A DNA stretch of 8,380 nucleotides, taken from assembly GCA_030429685.1 (NCBI GenBank), contig JAUIEY010000081.1, positions 1-8,380 on the forward strand, read 5' to 3'. The notes under the pieces were generated by a model that worked only from the letters and a program-made list of their open reading frames with translations, made no database searches and had not been told where the DNA came from. Shown piece after piece: positions 1 through 7,077 of the stretch (within the stretch, counting starts at the first letter, position 1; each line of letters begins with the position of its first letter). Source of the DNA: Gammaproteobacteria bacterium (GTDB lineage Bacteria > Pseudomonadota > Gammaproteobacteria > Steroidobacterales > GCA-2729495). A program made the translations under genes and the position numbers.

Positions 1-1
1 T

Positions 2-649
2 GAGCATCTTGGTGTTGATGCTGTCTTTGATGTAGGAGCCAATCGCGGTCAGTTCGCCGACATGCTGCGCGAGCAGGTCGCTTTTAAGGGGCCGATTTTT
101 TCTTTTGAACCGATTCCGGAACTGGCAGCGCAACTGCGTGAACGGGCGCGCCAGGACGATGACTGGCATATTGAGGAGCTGGCGCTGACCACGGCGGACG
201 GCAGTACCGCTTTCAATGTTATGGAGGTCAGCGAGTTCAGTTCGGTCGCAACGCCGAGTCATGAAGAAAGCGGGCTGTTTCGCAAACTGAATGCGGTGCA
301 TGAGTCTATCGTGGTGCCTGCAGAAACCCTGGCTACCGCATGGACGCGACTGAAAAAGCAGTATGGTTTCAGACGGCCGTTTCTGAAACTCGATACGCAG
401 GGTTTCGATGTGGAAATTGCCACTGCTTCGCCTGCGACACTGCATGAGTTCGTCGCCTTGCAAAGCGAACTGGCTTTAACGCGCCTTTACAAAGAGGCGG
501 TAAAATTCGATGCTGCATTACAGGCCTACCGCCAATGCGGCTTTGTGCCGGCAATGTTCATGGCAATCAATCCGGATCATTTTCCGCTGATGGTCGAGAC
601 AGACTGTTTGCTGGTGCGCGAAGACCTGCTGCCGGACCAGTTGCCCTAG
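2..649 (+). CDS. FkbM family SAM-dependent methyltransferase (5' end missing)
   Basis: The reading frame is open from the first bases of the window, so this gene starts upstream; 215 residues are visible. An apparent ATG at 62 is internal, because the SAM-binding motif lies before it. Visible residues 8-18 read VFDVGANRGQF, the class I methyltransferase motif I with its GxNxG core. FSFEPIPE (about 33-40) is the acidic motif II at the end of the second strand, and LKLDTQGFD (about 128-136) is the characteristic FkbM-family motif. FkbM proteins O-methylate sugars or polyketide hydroxyls and are common in polysaccharide clusters, so O-methylation of a glycan residue in the cytoplasm is the likely role. 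The substrate cannot be read from sequence. The gene ends with TAG and faces the glycosyltransferase 19 bases away, with no clear terminator hairpin between them. Family assignment is firm; only a short N-terminal part seems to be missing. Confidence 0.9.
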   Translation, partial: EHLGVDAVFDVGANRGQFADMLREQVAFKGPIFSFEPIPELAAQLRERARQDDDWHIEELALTTADGSTAFNVMEVSEFSSVATPSHEESGLFRKLNAVHESIVVPAETLATAWTRLKKQYGFRRPFLKLDTQGFDVEIATASPATLHEFVALQSELALTRLYKEAVKFDAALQAYRQCGFVPAMFMAINPDHFPLMVETDCLLVREDLLPDQLP

Positions 650-668
650 TCGTTTTTCTGTACCTTGG

Positions 669-1658
669 TTATTTGTACTCAATCAGGGTCTGCTCGGCGC
701 CGCGCAGCCAGCGGCTCAGAAACATAAGCTGACCACCGAATTCCGGCCATTTCGTCAGCAGCAGCAACATCGCAAACCGGCCCGCAGGCAGGCTGGAGTC
801 GGCTTGCCTGAGTCGCAGCCACAGCCGGAAAAACTGCAGCGGGTAGACCAGTAGCAATAGCAGCCAGCGTACATCAAAGATTACCGCCCCCAGTATTGCA
901 GCCAGGGGCACCAGCGCTGCCCAGAAAACAATGCGCATATTCTCGCGACGACACAGGCCACCGGGAACATGACGGTGCAGCGCACCGCGGGCCGCATAGG
1001 CATAGCCTGCGCGTTTGGCGCGCTGCCACCACTGACCGAAGCGGGTCATTGCCGCATCATGCAGGGTCATCTCCCGGTCGGCGCGGTAGATAGTCCGCCC
1101 CTGCTGTCGCAACCGGAAACACAATTCGGGTTCTTCGCCTGCAATCAGGGTGTCGTTAAAGCCATTGACTTCCGCAAAGGCAGCGGCGACAGCCATAAAA
1201 TCACCGCCGCAGGCGTCCGCCTGACCCACGGGGGTGTCCCATTCGTAATCGCACAGGCGGTTGTATACCGAGCGGTGCGGGTCAATTTCCCGGCGCCGTC
1301 CGCAGACTATGGCGTCCTCCGGGTGTTGTTGCAGCCAGGCGCGCGCGAATTGCAGCCAGCCGTCGCTGATTCGGCAATCGCCATCGACGAACTGCACGTA
1401 ACGGATATCGGGATGCATCTGCAACAGGCGCCGAAATCCGGCATTACGCGCCCGTCCGGCCGTAAAAGGCTGTTCCATGGAGAGCAGCTCGACCGTTGCG
1501 CCGCGTTCTCCGGCAGCTTCGACACTGTCATCAGTGGAGCCGGAATCGACATAGACCATGGGCGCGCCGGCTTCCCTGATGCTGTCCAGGCAAGCGATCA
1601 GCCGCTCACCTTCATTGCGGCCGATAATGACGACGCCGAAATCTGTCTGTCCTGTCAT
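669..1658 (-). CDS. Family 2 glycosyltransferase with C-terminal membrane segment
   Basis: A 329-residue protein of the GT-A fold. The N-terminal strand FGVVIIGRNEG (about 7-17) and VDSGSTDDS (37-45) form the nucleotide-binding part of GT2 enzymes. AGRARNAGF (67-75) is the usual following helix motif. VDGDC (91-95) holds the metal-binding DxD as D92-G-D94. GGDFM (151-155) and GEEPELCFRLR (174-184) correspond to the acceptor-side region with the catalytic acidic residue. After about residue 240 the chain becomes hydrophobic (about 243-278), suggesting one or two membrane or re-entrant segments that hold the enzyme at the inner face of the cytoplasmic membrane, where it would act on a lipid-linked acceptor. 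The start is ATG, without a recognisable Shine-Dalgarno sequence. It is read opposite to both neighbours, so it has its own transcript or belongs to none of the adjacent operons. Donor sugar and linkage are unknown. Confidence 0.9.
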   Translation of the reverse strand: MTGQTDFGVVIIGRNEGERLIACLDSIREAGAPMVYVDSGSTDDSVEAAGERGATVELLSMEQPFTAGRARNAGFRRLLQMHPDIRYVQFVDGDCRISDGWLQFARAWLQQHPEDAIVCGRRREIDPHRSVYNRLCDYEWDTPVGQADACGGDFMAVAAAFAEVNGFNDTLIAGEEPELCFRLRQQGRTIYRADREMTLHDAAMTRFGQWWQRAKRAGYAYAARGALHRHVPGGLCRRENMRIVFWAALVPLAAILGAVIFDVRWLLLLLVYPLQFFRLWLRLRQADSSLPAGRFAMLLLLTKWPEFGGQLMFLSRWLRGAEQTLIEYK

Positions 1659-1767
1659 GTTATGTCGTTAATGTGCATTTCTGAACCTATGTCCGTGTGC
1701 AGTTTATAACGTCTTGCTATCATTCGTTTTGGTTATTCCTTCTGAGCACTGCGTACCCACTATTCCC
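1659..1767. promoter_or_regulatory. Divergent intergenic region with weak promoter-like box
   Basis: This 109-base gap separates the start of the - strand glycosyltransferase from the ATG of the + strand SDR, so it should hold promoters for both directions. The best candidate is the AT-rich patch TTTATAAC at 1703-1710. It gives TATAAC (1705-1710) as a -10-like box on the + strand and TATAAA (1703-1708) on the - strand. No convincing -35 hexamer stands at the right distance on either side, and I see no operator-like inverted repeat. The call rests mainly on gene arrangement. Confidence 0.3.
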
Positions 1768-2514
1768 ATGTTAGCGAACAAGGTCGTCATGATTACCGGC
1801 GTTGGCAGCGGACTCGGGCAGGCGCTGGTCAGAGCGTTTCTCGAGCAAGGTTGCATCGTCATTGGCATCGCCCGCCGCCAGGCGTCGCTGGACGAAACAA
1901 CGTCACCGCGTGCTGATAAATTTTTCGGACATGTTGCCGATGTCACGGATTTTGCTGCCATCCGTGCGGTTGTGGATGCGAGTGTCGCCCGTCACGGACA
2001 TATTGATATTGTGTTTAACAACGCTGCCGTTTACCCGCGTATAAATTTTATACAGGAGACCCCGGCCGATTTCGCCCGCGGCATCGACGTTAATGTCAAT
2101 GGCGTAGCCAACGTCTGCAAGGCGGTATTGCCCGCGATGCTGGCGACCGGTCGCGGGCGCATCTTTAATGTCGGCAGTTTCGCTGACATAGCTCCAATTG
2201 CCGACAGCGCCGTTTACTCTGCCAGCAAGGGCGCGCTGCGCGCGCTTACCAAGGCCATAGCTGCTGACCTGCGCGAACTTGATGCTGAAATCGAAGTGCA
2301 TGAATGGATTCCCGGTCATCTGAATACCCGCATGAGTGGCTATACCGGTCTGGAACCGGCTGTTGCCGCGGCCTGGGGCGTGCAGCTTGCCGCCATGGAG
2401 CAGGCGCGCACGCCAAACTGTATTTTCGAGAATGATCGGGAGTGGTTGCCGCCGAAGGGCCTGAAGCAGCGCATCCTTGACAGGTTGCGCGCGCTGGTCG
2501 GAATGCGCAGTTGA
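1768..2514 (+). CDS. Short-chain dehydrogenase/reductase (classical SDR)
   Basis: With the ATG at 1768 the protein has 248 residues, the normal classical SDR length. The cofactor motif TGxxxGxG is at 10-17, directly after the first strand. D58-V-T at the end of the third strand and NNA (84-86) follow. The catalytic set is N109, S137, Y150 and K154, the last two in YSASK. IARR after the second strand places arginines (36-37) where NADPH-preferring members have them, so NADP(H) is likely. PGHLNTRM (182-189) is the usual cofactor-closing loop. The frame stays open back to a TTG at 1714, but the extra 18 residues are not SDR-like, so I prefer 1768; neither start has a good ribosome binding site. 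It is first in a four-gene operon, 13 bases before the GMC oxidoreductase, which suggests successive redox steps on one substrate, probably a sugar or sugar-linked group. The substrate is unknown. Confidence 0.9.
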   Translation: MLANKVVMITGVGSGLGQALVRAFLEQGCIVIGIARRQASLDETTSPRADKFFGHVADVTDFAAIRAVVDASVARHGHIDIVFNNAAVYPRINFIQETPADFARGIDVNVNGVANVCKAVLPAMLATGRGRIFNVGSFADIAPIADSAVYSASKGALRALTKAIAADLRELDAEIEVHEWIPGHLNTRMSGYTGLEPAVAAAWGVQLAAMEQARTPNCIFENDREWLPPKGLKQRILDRLRALVGMRS

Positions 2515-2518
2515 GGCC

Positions 2519-2523
2519 AGGTG
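2519..2523 (+). promoter_or_regulatory. Ribosome binding site of the GMC oxidoreductase gene
   Basis: AGGTG lies in the 13-base gap between the SDR stop and the ATG at 2528, about six bases before the start from the AGG. It is a partial Shine-Dalgarno match and supports the ATG at 2528 over the in-frame TTG at 2477. Confidence 0.4.
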
Positions 2524-2527
2524 CTCC

Positions 2528-4243
2528 ATGACTCTGACACCGGCTGAATGTGCAAACATCCGATGGGATGTCATCGTGGTTGGCGCGGGCATGGGTGGCG
2601 CGACGGCCGGCTATGAACTGGCGCGGCGCGGCCGGCGCGTATTGTTTATTGAAAAAGGCCCGTTTCTGCATGCGGCTTTCGGCGCGGCGCCGGCAGGACT
2701 GGAAGCGACCGTGGTGCAACCTGCCGACGGCACCGGGCCACTGGATCGTGCCGGTGACGAGCGCCTCGCCGGCGGCCGCTGGCCGCATCGGTTTAATGCG
2801 CGCACCAATCTTGGCCGGCTAAGTTTTCCTGGTCCGGTAGGCTGTGCATCGGGCGGCTCCAGCACGTTCTATGCTGCCGCGCTGGAGCGCTTTGCACCCG
2901 CCGATTTTTCGCCGCGCGCCAATTTTGCGCAGGCGGACGGCTCCACGCTGCCGGAGCACTGGCCGGTCAGCTACAGCGAAATCGATCCTTATTATCAGCG
3001 CGCCGAGCAACTGTTTCGTGTACGCGGCTCGCAGGACCCGCTCTATCAAGGCGGTGCTTCCGTGCTGCTCAAGCCGCCGGGCCTGAGTCCGCGGGATCAG
3101 CGCCTGCAGGAAATATTCAGCCGGCAGGGGCTGCATCCTTATCGTGTCCACGTCGGTTGCGAGTTTATTGACGGCTGTGACGGCTGCCCGGACGGACCGT
3201 GTGAAAAAAACTGCAAGCGTGACGCCGCCTGGACCTGTCTGATCCCGGCGCTGCTGCAACATGATGCGCGACTGCTGCCTGATTGCGAGGTGCTCAGGCT
3301 GGAGGCTTCCGCAGACGCTATAGATGCAGTGATCTGCCGCCAGGGTGAGCGGGAGTGGCGCTTCAGCGGGGCAGCCGTGGTGCTGGCCGGCGGCGCTTTC
3401 GGCACACCGGCCTTGTTGTTGCGGTCGCGCTCAGCTGAGTGGCCGCAGGGCATAGGTAACCAGAACGATCTGGTCGGCCGCAACCTGATGTTTCACGGCG
3501 GTGATTTTATTGCCGTCAGTCCGGGGGAGGCGCTGGATGGCGCCGGTGCGCAAAAAACTCTGGCGATAAACGATTTCTACGCCGTGGGCGGCGACAAGCT
3601 GGGTACCTTCCAGACGCTGGGTGTGCGACTGGAAATAGGACAAATCATGCAATACCTGCGTGAAAACGCTGAACTTAGCACAGCCTGGTGGCGCTGGCTG
3701 CTCAGTCCGCGCCCGGTTTGGTGGCGCAAGCTCACCAGCCCCTTCGTCAGGCTGGGCGCCATGGTTTACTACTACCTGTTCAACTTTCGCGATGCCTCGG
3801 TGTGGGTCAGCATTCTTGAGGATCTGCCTTACCACGAAAATCGCGTCTATCCGCATCCCGATAACGCACAGGAGCTGATGATTGAATACCGTTATCCGGA
3901 TGAAATGAAGCGGCGTGTCAATTTATTTCGTGACCAATTGCGCAAGGTGCTGGGCAACCGCCGGCTGATGATCCTGTCGCACGCAAACAAAATTGATTAT
4001 CCGCATGTTTGCGGTACCTGCCGATTTGGTGATGACCCGCAGGTCAGCGTGGTTAACGCCGATAACCGTGTGCACGGTATGACAAACCTTTATGTGGCAG
4101 ACGCGTCCTGCTTTCCGTCCAGCGGGGGCACCAACCCGAGTCTGACCATTGCTGCGCTGGCATTGCGGGCAGCGGAAAAAATTGACGCACGGCTTGGTGA
4201 TACCAGAGCAGACGCAGCACCTGGCAGGGCGCTGCAAACATGA
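2528..4243 (+). CDS. GMC-family FAD-dependent oxidoreductase with cysteine cluster
   Basis: A 571-residue protein, typical for glucose-methanol-choline oxidoreductases, which oxidise alcohols or sugars using FAD. VVGAGMGG (17-24) is the dinucleotide-binding GxGxxG, and E42 at the end of the second strand would bind the adenosine ribose. The C-terminal GMC domain has HVCGTCRFG (493-501), LYVADASCFP (521-530) and GGTNPSLT (533-540). H493 and N536 match the family's catalytic His-Asn pair in spacing. Two features are unusual. Cysteines at 211, 217, 220, 225, 229 and 237 form a dense cluster, and residues about 387-426 are packed with Trp, Tyr and Phe. No signal peptide is seen, so it is probably cytoplasmic or on the inner face of the membrane. 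The ATG at 2528 is chosen over an upstream TTG at 2477 that overlaps the SDR, because AGG sits six bases before it and the FAD motif follows normally. It overlaps the flippase by 4 bases. Substrate and electron acceptor are unknown. Confidence 0.92.
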   Translation: MTLTPAECANIRWDVIVVGAGMGGATAGYELARRGRRVLFIEKGPFLHAAFGAAPAGLEATVVQPADGTGPLDRAGDERLAGGRWPHRFNARTNLGRLSFPGPVGCASGGSSTFYAAALERFAPADFSPRANFAQADGSTLPEHWPVSYSEIDPYYQRAEQLFRVRGSQDPLYQGGASVLLKPPGLSPRDQRLQEIFSRQGLHPYRVHVGCEFIDGCDGCPDGPCEKNCKRDAAWTCLIPALLQHDARLLPDCEVLRLEASADAIDAVICRQGEREWRFSGAAVVLAGGAFGTPALLLRSRSAEWPQGIGNQNDLVGRNLMFHGGDFIAVSPGEALDGAGAQKTLAINDFYAVGGDKLGTFQTLGVRLEIGQIMQYLRENAELSTAWWRWLLSPRPVWWRKLTSPFVRLGAMVYYYLFNFRDASVWVSILEDLPYHENRVYPHPDNAQELMIEYRYPDEMKRRVNLFRDQLRKVLGNRRLMILSHANKIDYPHVCGTCRFGDDPQVSVVNADNRVHGMTNLYVADASCFPSSGGTNPSLTIAALALRAAEKIDARLGDTRADAAPGRALQT

Positions 4244-5619
4244 ACCAGTCGGCAACACGTTTTGGCCGGCTGCGTGGCCGTGTGCAGCAACTGGTAGGTA
4301 CCGGCAGCGGATCGTTGCGCGAACGGGCTATTCAGGGCGGCGGCATACTTATGCTGGGCGACCTGTATCAGAACCTGGTGCGCCTGGTTGCGAACCTGAT
4401 AATGACGCGGCTGCTGTTTCCCGAGGCATTCGGTCTGATGCTGATTGTTAATCTGGTATTTACCGGGTTGAGCATGATGTCCGATCTCGGCATCCGCAGC
4501 GCGATTATCGTCAAGAAAGACGATATTGACGATGAATATCTGCGTACGGCATGGAGCATGGGTATTTTGCGTGGTGCCGCTATCGGCCTTATCGCTCTGG
4601 CCCTGGCTTACCCGATCAGTATTTTCTACGCGCAGGAACAGTTGTTCGGCCTGATTGCAATCGTCAGCCTGTCGCCCGTTATTCAGAGCCTGACATCGCC
4701 GCAGCCAATACTTGCGGAGAAGGGCGTGCGTTTTGGTCGCGTGGTGATCTGGAACAGTGCCACACAGACTATTGCCATAGTCATTCTGCTGAGCTGGCTG
4801 TGGGTCTGGCCAAGTATCTGGGTACTGGCCGCTCATGGCATTGTGGCGGCAACTATTGGCGCGATCAGTTCCTATTATATTTTCCCCGGCCCCCGCATGG
4901 GGCTGGTGTGGAACCGCAACGATGCGTGGGAAATATTCCGCTTCGGCCGCTGGGTATTTATTGCCTCCGGACTGACTTTTCTGGCTCGTCAGGGCGACAG
5001 CCTGATTATCAGCAAGTGGGTGACGGCTGAAGAGCTTGGTGTGTTCAGTATTGCCATTACCTTCGCCAAGCTGGTCGAGACTCTGGTGGAAAGACTGAGC
5101 TGGTCGCTGTTGTTTCCGGTCTATGCCGAAATTCAGGCGGGTTCCGGCGAACGTTTTAATGCCCAGTTGCGCAAGGTGAAACTGGTACTGTTTGCCATGT
5201 GCGCACCGATCGTACTGGTGTTTTCTTTGTTCGGACGCGATCTGATTACGCTGCTCTATGATCCCCGTTATCACGGGGCCGGCTGGATGCTGGAAATAAT
5301 GGCATTCGGGTCGGCCTTTTTTGCCGCGGGAGCAGCCATTCTGAATATTCCCATGTCCTTCGGCGATTCCTACCGTCACATGTGGCTGCAGTTCTTCCGC
5401 TTCACTGTGTTGCTCGGCATCATGACAGTGGGCGGCTATCTGGCCGGTGTGGTGGGACTGGTGATCGCTATCGCCGTTGCACAAATGCTTTTCTACCCGA
5501 TACTGCGCATTGTTACCCACAAGTACGGTATTCGTGATTTTCTGCCCGATCTGTTGTTTCTTGCTGCCATTACTGCGGTTGTGCTGCTGGTCTGGTACCT
5601 GCGCGGCTGGCCGGTCTAA
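4240..5619 (+). CDS. Wzx-like oligosaccharide flippase (MOP superfamily)
   Basis: A 459-residue, strongly hydrophobic inner-membrane protein with a short charged cytoplasmic N-terminus (about 1-30) and roughly a dozen membrane segments, for example near 36-58, 62-80, 106-128, 168-190, 194-214, 315-335, 350-372, 386-418 and 435-455. Length and layout fit polysaccharide exporters of the Wzx/RfbX type. The opening stretch, with GGGILMLGDLYQNLVRL (33-49) followed by LLFPEAFGL (58-66), is typical of the family's first two helices. SDLGIRSAII (81-90) and RQGDSLIIS (250-258) match conserved loops. Its role would be to flip a lipid-linked oligosaccharide from the cytoplasmic to the periplasmic face. 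The ATG overlaps the GMC stop codon as ATGA, which indicates translational coupling. The presence of a flippase points to Wzx-dependent rather than ABC-transporter export. The specific repeat unit cannot be read from the sequence. Confidence 0.9.
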   Translation: MNQSATRFGRLRGRVQQLVGTGSGSLRERAIQGGGILMLGDLYQNLVRLVANLIMTRLLFPEAFGLMLIVNLVFTGLSMMSDLGIRSAIIVKKDDIDDEYLRTAWSMGILRGAAIGLIALALAYPISIFYAQEQLFGLIAIVSLSPVIQSLTSPQPILAEKGVRFGRVVIWNSATQTIAIVILLSWLWVWPSIWVLAAHGIVAATIGAISSYYIFPGPRMGLVWNRNDAWEIFRFGRWVFIASGLTFLARQGDSLIISKWVTAEELGVFSIAITFAKLVETLVERLSWSLLFPVYAEIQAGSGERFNAQLRKVKLVLFAMCAPIVLVFSLFGRDLITLLYDPRYHGAGWMLEIMAFGSAFFAAGAAILNIPMSFGDSYRHMWLQFFRFTVLLGIMTVGGYLAGVVGLVIAIAVAQMLFYPILRIVTHKYGIRDFLPDLLFLAAITAVVLLVWYLRGWPV

Positions 5620-5632
5620 TATGAGTTGAATC

Positions 5633-7057
5633 GTGAACGCTGAACCCGCGCAATCTGCTATTCGTTCCGGCCGTGCAGTTTTGGTTGTCCGCCTGCTGAC
5701 GGTTTTGCTTGGTGCGGCGCTGATCAGTCTGGCTTTCAGCGACGACGTGCGCATTGCCGGCGGCCCCGGTTTCGGCTTCACCGAACTGCTGTTGCTGGGC
5801 GTCGGCATCATCAATGTAGTGGCCGGGTTGCTGGGCGGCATGGTCATGGCTGGCTGGCTGCTCTGCCAGGTGTCGGTGGCGGCAACCTTGCTCGTTGCCG
5901 AATTCGCGCTGCGGGCTACGGTCGGCCCGCGTTACACCTCACCGTTCCAGTTGCATGACCGTTACCTGTACGAACTGGTGCCCGGCGCACGCCGCGAATA
6001 TCGTCACCTGGCGATAAACGGCGGCGCGCAGCTCTACCAGGTCAACAGCCTCGGTTTTCGTGGCGCGGAATTTGCCGCGCAACGCACTGCCATGCCACGC
6101 GTAGCGGTCTATGGTGATTCGTTTATACAGGCTGAATACACAGCGCTGGAGCATACCCTGAGTAAGCAGCTTGCCGACCGGTTGACCGCGCAGCTCGGAC
6201 AGCCGGTTGAAGTCATTAATGCAGGCGTGGCGGGCTATGGTCCGGATCAGGTACTGCGGCGCCTGCAGGACGAACTTGACTGGTTGCAGCCCGACTTGCT
6301 GATCGTGGCAGTTTTTACCGGCAATGACTACGGTGATTTGTTGCGCAACAAACTTTACCGGCTGGGGGACGCCGGTGAGCTGCTGGAAAACCCGTTCGTG
6401 TTCAGCGATGAGATAGAACTCAACGCCGCGCTGGAGAAGTCCGCCCCGGTGCTGCGCAAAATGGGCCAGGAGGTAAAAGCGCAGTTGCAGCTCCGCCTTA
6501 AAGGCGGACTGCCGCCGCCCACCGATCCGGCGCAGCAGACTGTGAATCGCATGGAGCAGCATATTCGTGAATATCGCGAATACATTGTTGACGGCGACAA
6601 TATTGTCCGGGATTTGCGTACCGACCCGTATTCCGCTGACATTGCCCTGCAACCGGACAGTCCGTCGGCGCGCTACAAGCTGAAATTAATGGATGCGGTT
6701 GTTGCTGCCATTCAGCAGCAGGCCCGGGCGCACGATGTGCCGTTGCTGCTGGTGGCTGTGCCGCATCCCATGGACGTAATGGGCGGCGCGCATGCCAGTG
6801 GCGCGGTCGACCAGGCGAAATTTCCCGATTATCAGCCGACGCGGATGGCGGGCGGCATTCAGGCCATTGCCGAGCGGCATGGCATTGACACCATAAATTT
6901 ACTGCAGCCGTTTCAGGCTGCGGACGATCCGGCAGCGCTGTACCTGCTCGGGGGCGATGATCACTGGAATAATGCCGGCCAGGCGCTGGCCGCCGAACTT
7001 ATTGCCAAGCGAATACAAAGCGCCGGCTATCTGCAAAAGGCAGGCATTGCCGACTAG
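5633..7057 (+). CDS. Membrane-anchored SGNH/GDSL-type hydrolase or acyltransferase
   Basis: A 474-residue protein beginning at GTG, 13 bases after the flippase. An in-frame ATG is lacking nearby, and the ATG at 5621 opens only a two-codon frame. Residues about 15-36 and 48-92 are hydrophobic and should form two or three membrane helices. The rest is a soluble SGNH domain. Block I is VYGDSF with the catalytic serine S163. Block II is NAGVAGYG (196-203). Block III is FTGNDYGD (228-235) with N231. The last block is GDDHWNNAG (441-449), giving D442 and H444. The D-x-H spacing, rather than the esterase D-x-x-H, resembles the glycan O-acetyltransferase-like branch (AlgX/AlgJ type). A charged helical stretch (about 260-325) is inserted between the core blocks. 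It probably adds or removes an ester-linked acyl group on the glycan; with the helices at the N-terminus the domain may face the periplasm. Direction of reaction and topology are inferred. Confidence 0.85.
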   Translation: MNAEPAQSAIRSGRAVLVVRLLTVLLGAALISLAFSDDVRIAGGPGFGFTELLLLGVGIINVVAGLLGGMVMAGWLLCQVSVAATLLVAEFALRATVGPRYTSPFQLHDRYLYELVPGARREYRHLAINGGAQLYQVNSLGFRGAEFAAQRTAMPRVAVYGDSFIQAEYTALEHTLSKQLADRLTAQLGQPVEVINAGVAGYGPDQVLRRLQDELDWLQPDLLIVAVFTGNDYGDLLRNKLYRLGDAGELLENPFVFSDEIELNAALEKSAPVLRKMGQEVKAQLQLRLKGGLPPPTDPAQQTVNRMEQHIREYREYIVDGDNIVRDLRTDPYSADIALQPDSPSARYKLKLMDAVVAAIQQQARAHDVPLLLVAVPHPMDVMGGAHASGAVDQAKFPDYQPTRMAGGIQAIAERHGIDTINLLQPFQAADDPAALYLLGGDDHWNNAGQALAAELIAKRIQSAGYLQKAGIAD

Positions 7058-7077
7058 CGTTGGTCTCTGCTGCGCGC

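Noticed and set aside
62..649. Methyltransferase gene starting at the ATG at 62
   Set aside because: The SAM-binding motif VFDVGANRGQF is encoded in frame before this ATG, so the true start lies outside the window.
969..1709. A 246-codon open frame on the + strand opposite the glycosyltransferase
   Set aside because: The - strand shows all GT2 motifs in order; the + translation has no family features.
5263..5278. Perfect hairpin CCCCGT-TATC-ACGGGG, a possible terminator
   Set aside because: It lies inside the flippase coding region, encodes the conserved-looking DPRYHG stretch, and has no T-run after it. Probably chance.
4090..5847. A 585-codon open frame on the - strand, opposite the end of the GMC gene, the whole flippase and the start of the SGNH gene
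   Set aside because: Its translation is rich in Gln, His and Asn with no recognisable domain, while the + strand carries clear family proteins across the same bases. It is a by-product of codon bias in the real genes.
6493..6507. Perfect 15-base palindromic sequence CCGCCTTAAAGGCGG, a possible operator or hairpin
   Set aside because: Internal to the SGNH gene, single copy and without a nearby promoter; most likely chance in GC-rich coding sequence.
7058..7077. Gap between the converging SGNH and GNAT-like genes considered as a bidirectional terminator
   Set aside because: Only 20 bases, with no stem and no T-run on either strand.
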